Shown piece after piece: positions 48,243 to 58,880 of a stretch of DNA of 64,000 nt; within the stretch, counting starts at the first letter, position 1, and every line of letters starts with the position of its first letter. The DNA is taken from the NCBI RefSeq assembly GCF_027409185.1, contig NC_084462.1, positions 85,546,179-85,610,178 on the forward strand, given 5' to 3'. The translations under genes and the position numbers were made by a program. The stretch comes from Cynocephalus volans (taxonomy: Eukaryota > Chordata > Mammalia > Dermoptera > Cynocephalidae). The notes below the pieces were generated by a model. That model was not told the DNA's origin. It saw only the letters and a list, made by a program, of their open reading frames with translations, and made no database searches.

Positions 48243-49784
48243 GTTTTCAAGATGGCGGCGGCTGCGGCGGCTGCGGCGGCTGGCGCGGAGTAGCTGAGGT
48301 GGAAAAGGTGGCCACTGGGCCTCAGGCAGCCGGGAAGCTTGTGGTCCTTCCTCTGGCCATCTCTTAAGGGAGGACTGCTGCTGCTGGCCGGCCGAGGGGG
48401 CTCAACGCCACTTTGCCCCCGGCAGGAGAGGCTGCCTCATTTACAGGCAACAGCTTTGAAGTGTGGAGCAGGAAAAGAACTGATTCTTAGCTGCAAAAGC
48501 GAGTCTTGAAACAGGGAACACGGCGCCAGGGCTGCTGTGGATGCAGCCAGGATCCCGGAGGCTGGGGCCGCACTGAAGGCGGCCAGCTGCCCTATTCAGG
48601 ATTCGAGGTTTCAGGCCGGCATTAAAGAAGATTCCTGGGAGCACCCGAGCGGCGCCGCGACTGAACAGCCCGAGGCGGCAGCGCCGAGAACACGGAAGGC
48701 AACAAACCAGAGACAGAGCGAGCGCCCGACCTGGCACAGCACTGTGAGTGATCCCTGGCACAGCTCTGTTCGGGGGGTGGATGCCCACGCGGCTCCCGCC
48801 TGCACCACCAGGCCACTCACTGCCCCGGTGCTGCCTCCATTTTCCCAGGTGCGGGCAGCTCCGCCCTGCTTGGCCATCACTGAGCCCATTTGCTTGGCCT
48901 GGCGCGGGTCTTTCTGGACCCTGCGGGCCGGCCTCCTCTCCCACTCCCTCCGCGGTTCTCTAGCGGGGCTGGGGGTGTGGGGCCTCCCGACCAGTGTTGG
49001 GAGGGCTAGGAAGTACGGGCGGGCCGACTGTCACTCCACCACACCCTGGACTCCGGCCCAGGTAAACTTCCTGTTACTGGGAGGCAGATACCATCTCTGC
49101 GACCACCAGTTTGGAAAAAAGCCTAACGAATTTCTGGTTGGGAATAGTGTGGTAGGAGAGTTCCCAGGTCCGCTTGAACCTGCCGGAGAGCAGGCTGCAG
49201 GCGGGCACTAGACTCGGTTTATACCGGGGGGATACAAAGGTGAACAAGACCCGAGAAAGATCTACACAGTGCTACAAAGGCACCCAGAGAGACCGGTCGT
49301 CTGTGCCTAGCAGAAACCTGGTAGACTTCCTGGGCGAGGCGGTGCTGAGCAGGGTCTTGAAAGCCCAGCTGATAGACGAGGGGTGCAGAAGACACACCCC
49401 AGCCCAGCACAGTGTGCACAGAGGGGGGAGACGTGCGGCCAGGGAGGCAGAGACTCGACAGAAACCACACACCCGGTGGGGTCGCCACTGCACGATCCAA
49501 CAGCCTGGACCAGAGCACACGGAACGGGGAGAAGTCCTGTACAGAAAGTGAAAGCTCAACAGAGATCACACACCCTGTGGTACGTGATCCACCAGCCCAG
49601 CAGAGTCCAAGCTGACCAGAAAGGTGGATCCCCGGAGAAGCCCAAGACCCGAGGCAACCACACACACAAGACACTAGAGGCCAACTGAGCAGTCACGGCG
49701 GGAGCCATACCAAATTGGCAACCACAGCAACATCCTAGTTAGTCATTAGTCTCAAACCGGTGGACTGTGAAACCCCCTGCCACA
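48243..49784 (+). promoter_or_regulatory. L1 5' UTR / internal promoter, CpG-rich
   Basis: About 1.54 kb, strongly GC- and CpG-rich in its first 0.8 kb against an AT-rich background. It begins 'gttttcaagatggcggcgg': CAAGATGGCGG (48248-48258) is a YY1-type site at the same place as in human L1, and a (GGCGGCT)-like repeat follows to about 48288. The rest shows no similarity I recognise to human L1 5' UTR. Long open frames occur on both strands (48537-49211 plus, 48441-48944 minus), but both start at GTG and are best explained by composition. Confidence 0.85.
48248..48258 (+). promoter_or_regulatory. YY1-type site in L1 5' end
   Basis: CAAGATGGCGG six bases inside the element. In human L1 the equivalent site directs accurate transcription start; here the function is inferred from motif and position. 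Confidence 0.65.
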
Positions 49785-50765
49785 ATGAATAAACACCAAA
49801 AAAAAGACACCAGAAATACAAAAAATCAAGAAAGTACACCACCAAAAGTTAATAAATCTCATACTCTAGATCCTATAGAACAAGAAGCCCTTGAAATAAC
49901 TGACAAGGAATTTCGAGTGATAATTCTAAGGAAACTGAATGAGATACAAGAAAACTCAGCTAGACATCATGATGAAATGAGCAAAAGTATACAGGATCTG
50001 AAAGAGGAAATATACAAGGAAATCAATGTCCTGAAAAAAAATGTAGCAGAACTTGCTGAACTGAAGAAGTTATTCAGCGAAATAAAAAACACAACGGAGA
50101 GTTTAACCAGCAGGCTTGTCGAAGTTGAAGAGAGAACCTCTGAACTTGAAGATGGGCTGTTTGAAATAACACAAGCAGACAAAAAGAAAGAAAAAAGAAT
50201 CAAGGACATGGAAGAAAATCTGAGAGAGATATCAGACAACCTCAAGCGCTCAAATATCCGAGTCATGGGTATTCCAGAAGGGGAGGAAAATGGAGATTCC
50301 ATTGAAAACATATTCAACAAAATAGTGGCAGAAAACTTCCCAGGTATAGGAAAAATCACAGATCTTCAGATCCAGGAAGCTCAACGATCTCCAAACGTAC
50401 TTAACCCAAAAAGGCCTTCTCCAAGACATGTCATAGTCAAATTGGCAAAACTCAGAGACAAAGAGAGAATCTTAAAAGCTGCAAGAGAGAAGCGTCAAAT
50501 CACCTATAAGGGAGCCCCAATCAGGTTAACATCAGACTTTTCATCACAAACCCTAAAAGCTAGAAAGGAATGGGATGATATTTTCAAAATACTAAAAGAC
50601 AAAGATTGCCAGCCAAGAATACTCTACCCTGCAAGGCTATCCTTCCGAAATGAGGGGCAAATAGTATATTTCTCAGACAAACAAAAACTGTGGGAGTTCA
50701 CTACCACACGACCACCCTTACAAGAAATCCTCAAGGGAGTACTGGGTTTGTTTCCTGAAAAATAA
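49785..50765 (+). CDS. L1 ORF1p, RNA-binding chaperone
   Basis: A 326-residue protein starting at the ATG at 49785; the frame opens 18 bases earlier but only at GTG. ORF1p trimerises, coats L1 RNA and acts as a nucleic-acid chaperone in the cytoplasmic ribonucleoprotein. Visible parts: a basic polar N-terminus (1-40), a long heptad-rich coiled coil (about 45-155, with 'ELAELKKLFSEI' and 'LVEVEERTSELED'), an RRM-type domain starting 'SNIRVMGIPEG' (156-166), and a C-terminal domain with 'RHVIVKLAKLRDKERIL' and 'RILYPARLSF' (278-287). Length is close to the 338 residues of human ORF1p. No stop or frameshift. ORF2 begins 187 bp downstream, longer than the short human spacer. Confidence 0.95.
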   Translation: MNKHQKKDTRNTKNQESTPPKVNKSHTLDPIEQEALEITDKEFRVIILRKLNEIQENSARHHDEMSKSIQDLKEEIYKEINVLKKNVAELAELKKLFSEIKNTTESLTSRLVEVEERTSELEDGLFEITQADKKKEKRIKDMEENLREISDNLKRSNIRVMGIPEGEENGDSIENIFNKIVAENFPGIGKITDLQIQEAQRSPNVLNPKRPSPRHVIVKLAKLRDKERILKAAREKRQITYKGAPIRLTSDFSSQTLKARKEWDDIFKILKDKDCQPRILYPARLSFRNEGQIVYFSDKQKLWEFTTTRPPLQEILKGVLGLFPEK

Positions 50766-50952
50766 CTACCACTGCCATAAAAACCTAAGAAAAATTTAAA
50801 CCCGCTAGTACAATAAAAATGGCATTCATGAAGAGAAAACAAGCTAACAAAAACACTATCTACAACCTAAGGAACCAACAAACAAAGAAACCAAACAGTA
50901 AATCAGAAAGCAAGGAACAAAAGACACCTAAGACAACCAAACAACCAATAAA
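50766..50952 (+). other. inter-ORF spacer of L1
   Basis: 187 bp of A-rich sequence between ORF1 stop and ORF2 ATG. In human L1, ORF2 is translated by an unusual termination/reinitiation; here the long spacer is only an observation. Confidence 0.8.
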
Positions 50953-53900
50953 ATGCTAGGAATAAATCAACACCTTTCAATAACAACTCTTAATGTTAAA
51001 GGCTTAAATTCCCCAATTAAAAGACACAGACTGGCTGACTGGATCAAAAAGCAGGACCCAACTATATGCTGCCTACAAGAGACCCACCTCACCCATAAAG
51101 ATTCACACAGACTAAGAGTGAAAGGATGGAAAAAGATTTACCATGCAAACAGAAAAGAAAAACGAGCTGGAGTGGCTATTCTTATATCTGACAAAATAGA
51201 CTTTAAACTAAAAACCATAAAAAGAGACAATGAGGGACACTACTTAATGATAAAAGGACTGATCCATCAAGAAGACATAACAATCATAAATATGTACGCA
51301 CCCAATGTTGGAGCAGCCAGATTTATAAATCAAACTCTATTAGACCTAAAGAAGGAAATAGACACTAATACCATAATAGCAGGGGACCTGAACACTCCAC
51401 TGTCAATATTAGACAGATCATCTAGGCAAAGAATCAGTAGAGAAACACAAGATCTAAACAAGACTCTAGACCAATTGGAATTGGCAGATATCTACAGAAC
51501 ATTCCACCCAACAACCTCAGAATATTCATTCTTCTCATCAGCACATGGATCATTCTCCAGGATAGATCACATATTAGGTCACAAATCAAGTCTCAATAAA
51601 TTCAAAAAAATTGGAATTATCCCATGTATCTTCTCAGACCACAATGGATTAAAACTAGAAATTAATAACAAACAAAACTCTGGAAACTATACAAACACAT
51701 GGAAATTAAACAGCATTCTACTTAATGACATATGGGTCCAAGAAGAAATCAAGCAGGAAATCAAAAAGTTTATTGAAACTAATGAAAACAATGATACATC
51801 ATACCAAAACCTGTGGGATACTGCAAAAGCAGTATTGAGGGGAAAATTTATTGCATTAAATGCTCACTTCAGAAGAATGGAAAGATGGCAAGTGAACAAC
51901 CTAACACTTCACCTTAAAGAACTAGAAAAACAAGAACAATCCAATCCTAAAGTTAGCAGATGGAAAGAAATCATTAAGATCAGAGCAGAACTGAATGAAA
52001 TTGAAAACCAAAAAACAATTCAAAAGATCAACGAATCAAAAAGTTGCTTTTTTGAAAAGATAAATAAAATTGACAAACCATTAGCATGGCTAACAAAAAA
52101 AAGAAGAGAGAAGACTCAAATAATAAAAATTAGAAATGAAAAAGGCGATATTACAACTGATTCATCTGAAATACAAGGAATCATTCGAGACTACTATAAA
52201 CAACTATACGCCAACAAATTTGAAAATCTGGAGGAAATGGATAAATTTCTGGACACACACAAGCTCCCAAAACTGAACCGTGAAGACGTAGAAAATTTGA
52301 ACAGACCAAAAACAATAAAGGAGATTGAAGCTGTTATCAGAAGGCTCCCAACAAAGAAAAGCCCAGGACCAGATGGATTCACAGCAGAATTTTACCAAAC
52401 ATTCAAAGAGGAATTGACACCGATTCTTTACAAACTATTCCAAAAGATTGAAACGGACGCAAATCTCCCAAACTCATTCTGTGAAGCAAACATCATCCTG
52501 ATACCAAAACCAGGTAAAGATATAACCAAAAAAGAAAACTACAGGCCGATATCCTTGATGAATATAGATGCAAAAATCCTCACTAAAATACTAGCAAACA
52601 GAATACAGCAACACATACGAAAAATTATTCATCACGATCAAGTGGGATTCATCCCAGGGATGCAAGGTTGGTTCAACATACACAAATCAATAAATGTGAT
52701 ACACCATATTAATAAACTCAAACACAAGGACCATATGATCATCTCTATAGATGCTGAAAAAGCATTTGATAAAGTTCAGCACTCATTCATGACAAAGACC
52801 CTCTATAAGTTAGGTATAGAGGGAAAGTATCTCAACATAATTAAAGCCATATATGACAAACCCACTGCCAATATCATCCTGAATGGGGAAAAGCTGAAAG
52901 CTTTTCCTTTAAGAACAGGCACTAGACAAGGATGCCCACTCTCACCACTCCTATTCAACATAGTGTTGGAAGTACTAGCCAGAGCAATCAGAGAAGAGAA
53001 GGAAATAAAGGGCATCCAGATTGGAAAAGATGAAGTCAAACTGTCCCTGTTTGCAGATGACATGATCCTATATATCGAACAGCCTAAAACCTCTACAAAA
53101 AAACTATTGGAATTGATAAATGATTTCAGCACAGTAGCAGGATACAAAATCAACACACAAAAATCAGTAGCATTTCTTTTCTCCAATAGTGAACATGCAG
53201 AAGGAGAAATCAAGAAAGCCTGCCCATTTACAATAGCCACCAAAAAAATAAAATACTTAGGAATTGAGTTAACCAAGGAGGTGAAAAATCTCTATAATGA
53301 GAACTACAAACCACTGCTGAGAGAAATTAGAGAGGATACAAGAAGATGGAAAGATATTCCATGCTCTTGGATTGGAAGAATCAACATAGTGAAAATGTCC
53401 ATACTACCCAAAGTGATATACAAATTCAATGCAATCCCCATCAAAATTCCAAAGACATTTTTCTCAGAAATGGAAAAAACTATTCAGACATTTATATGGA
53501 ACAATAAAAGACCACGAATAGCCAAAGCAATGCTCATCAAAAAAAATAAAGCCGGAGGCATAACACTACCTGACTTTAAGCTATACTACAAAGCTATAAT
53601 AACCAAAACAGTATGGTACTGGCATAAAAACAGACACACTGACCAATGGAATAGAATAGAGAATCCAGAAATCAACCCACACACTTACTGCCATCTGATC
53701 TTTGACAAAGGCACCAAGCCTATTCACTGGGGAAGGGACTGCCTCTTCAGCAAGTGGTGCTGGGATAACTGGATATCCATATGCAGGAGAATGAAACTAG
53801 ATCCATACCTCTCACCGTATACTAAAATCAACTCAAAATGGATTAAGGACTTAAATATACACCCTGAGACAATAAAACTTCTTAAAGAAAACATAGGAGA

Positions 53901-54441
53901 AACACTTCAGGAAATAGGACTGGACACAGACTTCATGAATACGACCCCAAAAGCACGGACAACCAAAGGAAAAATAAACAAATGGGATTATATCAAACTA
54001 AAAAGCTTCTGCACAGCAAAAGAAACAATTAAAAGAGTTAAAAGACAACCAACAGAGTGGGAGAAAATATTTGCAAAATATACATCTGACAAAGGATTAA
54101 TATCCAGAATATATAAGGAACTCAAACAACTTTACAAGAAGAAAACAAGCAACCCAATTAAAAAATGGGCAAAAGAGCTAAGTAGGCATTTCTCTAAGGA
54201 AGATATAAAAATGGCCAACAGACATATGAAAAAATGCTCAACATCACTCAGCATCCGGGAAATGCAAATCAAAACCACACTGAGATACCATCTAACCCCA
54301 GTTAGGATGGCTAAAATCCAAAAGACTCTGAACGATAAATGCTGGCGAGGCTGCGGAGAAAAAGGAACTCTCATACATTGTTGGTGGGACTGCAAAATGG
54401 TGCAGCCTCTATGGAAAATGGTATGGAGGTTCCTTAAATAA
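50953..54441 (+). pseudogene. L1 ORF2p, endonuclease-reverse transcriptase, truncated by one nonsense codon
   Basis: 1162 codons from ATG at 50953 to TAA at 54439-54441. ORF2p nicks target DNA and copies L1 RNA in place. The endonuclease domain (1-240) keeps E43, D145, N147, D205 and H230 ('LQETHL', 'GDLNTPLS', 'FSRIDHIL', 'SDHNGL'). The reverse transcriptase keeps '[13 protein letters not shown]' and the catalytic FADD at 700-703. The Cys-rich motif C1130-x3-C1134-x7-H1142-x4-C1147 is intact. The stop sits where the sister copy at 55335-57339 has CAA. The frame then stays open to 54780 and would total 1275 residues, the human length, so the loss is the last 113 residues. Annotated as a pseudogene because of the stop, though all known catalytic parts lie upstream. 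Confidence 0.95.
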
Positions 54442-54780
54442 TTGCAAATAGATCTACCATACGACCCAGCCATCCCACTGTTGGGAATATACCCAGAGGA
54501 ATGGAAATCATCAAGTCGAAGGTATACCTGTTCCCCAATGTTCATCGCAGCACTCTTTACAATAGCCAAGAGTTGGAACCAGCCCAAATGCCCATCATCA
54601 GATGAGTGGATACGGAAAATGTGGTACATCTACACAATGGAATACTACTCAGCTATAAAAACGGATGAAATACTGCCATTTGCAACAACATGGATGGACC
54701 TTGAGAGAATTATATTAAGTGAAACAAGTCAGGCACAGAAAGAGAAATACCACATGTTCTCACTTATTGGTGGGAGCTAA

Positions 54781-54992
54781 AAATTAATATATAAATTCAC
54801 ACACACACATACACACACACACACACAAACCGGGGGGGGGAAGAAGATATAACAACCACAATTATTTGAAGTTGATACAACAAGCAAACAGAAAGGACAT
54901 TGTTGGGGGGGAGGGGGGGAGGGAGAAGGGAGGGAGGTTTTGGTGATGGGGAGCAATAATCAGCTACAATGTATATCGACAAAATAAAATTT
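54781..54992 (+). other. L1 3' UTR with CA repeat and G-runs
   Basis: 'aaaattaatatataaattc', a (CA)n run (54799-54828), a run of 9-10 G (54832-54840), a G-rich tract at 54905-54940 made of runs of 3-7 G, and 'gacaaaataaaat' before the A-tail. The same layout follows in the sister copy (57110-57339). Confidence 0.9.
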
Positions 54993-55010
54993 AAAAAAAA
55001 AAAACAACTG
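54993..55010. repeat. target-site duplication of full-length L1, right copy
   Basis: aaaaaaaaaaaacaactg. The A-run also serves as the L1 poly(A) tail, so the boundary within A is arbitrary. Confidence 0.85.
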
Positions 55011-55320
55011 AACATACCTGTCATTAGTGAAGATATTGAAACAAAAAACCTCTCAAGAAAGAAAAGCCCAGGACCAGCTGGCTTCACTAGAAAATTCTAC
55101 CAAATCCTTCTATGAAATTTTACCAATCCTTTGCAAACTCTTCCCAAAAAATAAAACAGGAGGGAACACTTTCAAACTCATTTAATAAGGCCGACATTAC
55201 CGTGATACCAAAATAAGACAAAGATACTACAAGAAAATACAACTACAGACCAATATCCCTGATGAATATTGATGCAAAAATCCTCAGCGGTATGCTAGCA
55301 AATTGAATTCAGCACACATT

Positions 55321-55334
55321 AAAAGGATTATATA
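55321..55334. repeat. target-site duplication of truncated L1, left copy
   Basis: aaaaggattatata; matches 57340-57353 (aaaagtattatata) with one mismatch. It is preceded by 'catt', giving the ideal L1 nick TTTT/AA on the opposite strand. Confidence 0.88.
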
Positions 55335-57124
55335 CAAAGGGCATCCAGATAGGAAAAGATGAAGTCAAACTGTCCCTGTTTGCAGATGACATGATCCTAT
55401 ATATCGAACAGCCTAAAACCTCTACAAAAAAAACTGTTGGAATTGATAAATGATTTCAGCACAGTAGCAGGATACAAAACCAACACACAAAAATCAGTAG
55501 CATTTCTTTTCTCCAATAGTGAACATGCAGAACGAGAAATCAAGAAAGCCTGCCCATTTACAATAGCCACCAAAAATATAAAATACTTAGGAATTGAGTT
55601 AACCAAGGATGTGAAAAATGTCTATAATGAGAACTACAAACCACTGCTGAGAGAAATTAGAGAGGATACAAGAAGATGGAAAGATATCCCATGCTCTTGG
55701 ATTGGAAGAATCAACATAGTGAAAATGTCCATACTACCCAAAGTGATATACAAATTCAATGCAATCCCCATCAAAATTCCAAAGACATTTTTCTCAGAAA
55801 TGGAAAAAACTATCCAGACATTTATATGGAACAATAAAAGACCATGCATAGCCAAAGCAATGCTGAGCAAAAAAAATAAAGCTGGAGGCATAACACTACC
55901 TGACTTTAAGCTATACTACAAAGCTATAATAACCAAAACAGTATGGTACTGGCATAAAAACAGACACACTGACCAATGGAATAGAATAGAGAATCCAGAA
56001 ATCAACCCACACACTTACTGCCATCTGATCCTTGACAAAGGCACCAAGCCTATTCACTGGGGAAGGGACTGCCTCTTCAGCAAATGGTGCTGGGATAACT
56101 GGATATCCATATGCAGGAGAATGAAACTAGATCCATACCTCTCACCGTATACTAAAATCAACTCAAAATGGATTAAGGATTTAAATATACACCCTGAAAC
56201 AATAAAACTTCTTAAAGAAAACATAGGAGAAACACTTCAGGAAATAGGACTGGACACACACTTCATGAATACGACCCCAAAAGCACGGGCAACCAAAGGA
56301 AAAATAAACAAATGGGATTATATCAAACTAAAAAGCTTCTGCACAGCAAAAGAAACAATTAACAGACTTAAAAGACAACCAACAGAGTGGGAGAAAATAT
56401 TTGCAAAATATACATCTGACAAAGGATTAATATCCAGAACATATTAGGAACTCAAACAACTTTACAAGAAGAAAACAAGCAACCCAATTAAAAGATGGGC
56501 AAAAGAGCTAAGTAGGCATTTCTCTAAGGAAGATATCCAAATGGCCAACAGACATATGAAAAAATGCTCAACATCACTCAGCATCCAGGAAATGCAAATC
56601 AAAACCACATTGAGATACGATCTTACCCCAGTTAGGATGGCTAAAATCCAAAAGACTCTGAACGATAAATGCTGGTGAGGTTGCGGAGAAAAAGGAACTC
56701 TCATACATTGTTGGTGGGACTGCAAAATGGTGCAGCCTCTATGGAAAATGGTATGGAGGTTCCTCAAACAATTACAGATAGATCTACCATACAACCCAGC
56801 TATCCCACTGTTGGGAATATACCCAGAGGAATGGAAATCATCAAGTCGAAGGTATACCTGTTCCCCAATGTTCATCGCAGCACTCTTTACAATAGCCAAG
56901 AGTTGGAACCAGCCCAAATGTCCATCATCAGATGAGTGGATATGGAAAATGTGGTACATCTACACAATGGAATACTACTCAGCTATAAAAACGAATGAAA
57001 TACTGCCATTTGCAACAACATGGATGGACCTTGAGAGAATTATATTAAGTGAAACAAGTCAGGCACAGAAAGAGAAATACCACATGTTCTCACTTATTGG
57101 TGGGAGCTAAAAATTAATATATAA

Positions 57125-57164
<40 letters not shown>

Positions 57165-57339
57165 CCGGGGGGGGGGGAGAAGATATAACAACCACAATTA
57201 CTTGAAGTTGATACGACAAGCAAACAGAAATGACATTGTTGGGGGGGAGAGGGGAGGGAGAAGGGAGGGAGGTTTTGGTGATGGGGAGCAATAATCAGCC
57301 ACAATGTATATCGACAAAATAAAATTAAAAAAAAAAAAA
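55335..57339 (+). mobile_element. 5'-truncated young L1
   Basis: A 2.0-kb L1 that begins inside the ORF2 reverse-transcriptase region ('caaagggcatccagataggaaaag', equivalent to about 53009 in the full-length copy) and runs to the 3' end and A-tail. It is nearly identical to 53009-54992, same subfamily. ORF2 is broken by an extra A in the run near 55425, a TAG near 56446 and a TGA near 56676. The ORF2 3' end (56727-57110) carries CAA, not TAA, at the codon that is a stop in the full-length copy. Truncation is typical of incomplete reverse transcription. Confidence 0.96.
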
Positions 57340-57353
57340 AAAAGTATTATATA
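57340..57353. repeat. target-site duplication of truncated L1, right copy
   Basis: aaaagtattatata, directly after the A-tail and directly before resumption of the old L1 at 'ccatgaccaagtggg'. Confidence 0.88.
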
Positions 57354-58880
57354 CCATGACCAAGTGGGAATTATTCCTGGAATGCAAGAATGGTTCAACA
57401 TATGAAAATCAATCAGTGTAATACATCACAATAACAGCATGAAGGACAAAAAACACATGATCATATTAATTTATACAGAAAATGTGTTTAACAAAAATCA
57501 ACACCTTTTCACGACAAAAACATTCAACAAACTAGGAATAGAAGGAAATTGTTTCAACATAACAAAGACCATATATGAAAAGCCCACAGCTAACATCAAA
57601 CTCAATTGTGAAAAACTGAAAGTTTTCCCTCTAAGATCAGACACCAGGCAAGGCTGCTGTTTCTCACTGCTTTTACTCAACATTGCACTAGAAGTCCTAG
57701 ACAGATCAATTAGGCAAGATAAAGAAATAAAAGTCTTCTAAACTGGAAAGGAAGCAGTAAAATGATCTCTGTTCTCAGATAGGATCTACTATGTATAAAA
57801 CCCGAAAAATTCCAAATACAAAAGAACTGTTAGAACTAATAAATGAATTCAGCAAAACTGCAGGATACAAGATCAACACACAAAAATCGGTTGTGTTTCT
57901 GTATACTAACAATGAACAATATGAAAAGAAAACTAAGAAAACAATCCCATTTAGAGTAGAATCAAAAAGATTAAAATACTTGGGAAGACATTTAACCAAG
58001 GAGGCAAATGACTTGTACACTGAAAACTGAAAAACTTTCCTGAAAAAAATTAAGAAGATACGAATAAATGAAAAGACATTCCATGTTCATTGACTGGAAG
58101 ACTGAATATTGGTAAATGTTCATACTATACAAAGCTATCCGCAAGTCAATGCAATTCTTACCAAAATACCAATGACTTTTTTTTGCAGAAATATAAAAAG
58201 CCACCATAAAAAAAATCATATGAAATCTAAAAAGACCCTAAGGAGCCAAAACTATTTTGAGAAAGAACAACAACTGACGTCAATAACACTTCATGATTTC
58301 AAAACATTATTACAGAACTATAGTAATCATAACAGTATAGTATTTACAAAGACTAAAATATAAAACAATGGAACAGAACAGAGGGCTCAAATGCAATACT
58401 TTACATATATGGTTTAATGATCTTTCACAAAGTTTCCAAGGTTATACAATGGAGAAAGAATATTCTTTTCAGTAAATGGTCATGGAAAAACTGGATATAT
58501 AGCCACATGTGAATAAATGAAGTTGAACCTTCACCTTACACCACACACAAAAGTAAACTCAAAATGGGTTAAAGACCTAAACATACACTGAAACTATAAA
58601 ACTCCTAGAAGAAAATAGAGGAAAAAACTTCATTATATCGGGTTTGGCAATGATTTCTTGCACACGACATCAAAAGCACAGGCAACAAAAGCAAGAATAG
58701 ATAAATGGCACTACATCAAACTTAAAAAGTACTGTGCAAAGAGGAAATAATCAGCAGAATGAAAAGGCGACCTATGAAGTGGGAGAAAATATTTGCAAAC
58801 CATACATCTGAGAAGGGGTTAATATCAAGAATATATAAAGAACTCCTACAACTCAACAACAATGACAACAAAACATTTAA

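Larger units (their letters stand above)
48243..54992 (+). mobile_element. near-intact full-length L1 retrotransposon
   Basis: A 6.75-kb L1 inserted in an older L1. Order: GC-rich 5' UTR (48243-49784), ORF1 (49785-50765), a 187-bp spacer, ORF2 (50953 to a premature stop at 54439-54441, original stop near 54780), and a short 3' UTR (54781-54992) with a CA repeat, G-runs and 'aaataaaat'. It is flanked by a duplication ending 'caactg'. Only one disabling change is evident, a nonsense codon in ORF2, so it is young. The truncated relative at 55335-57339 belongs to the same subfamily. The 5' and 3' UTRs are unlike human L1PA. Confidence 0.97.
47855..58880 (+). mobile_element. old L1, split by two younger L1s
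   Basis: Three collinear pieces of one decayed L1 ORF2: 47855-48224 (upstream of the reverse-transcriptase core), 55011-55320 (containing 'aagaaaagcccaggaccagctgg' and 'atccctgatgaatattgatgcaaaaatcctc') and 57354-58880 (from 'ccatgaccaagtgggaattattcc' to 'ttaatatcaagaatatataaagaactcc'). Joining them removes the two younger insertions and gives continuous L1 order. Frames at 57439-57741 and 57791-58030 are ORF2 fragments separated by stops. The copy lacks its 3' end after about 58880 and its 5' half before about 47855. Confidence 0.92.

Noticed and set aside
48441..48944. 167-codon antisense frame in the L1 5' UTR, possible ORF0-like gene
   Set aside because: It opens at GTG, has no internal ATG, and does not resemble primate ORF0. 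The GC-rich composition makes long frames likely.
48537..49211. 224-codon sense frame in the L1 5' UTR
   Set aside because: Starts at GTG, shows no coiled coil or other domain, and ends before ORF1. Best explained by few AT-rich stop codons in GC-rich DNA.
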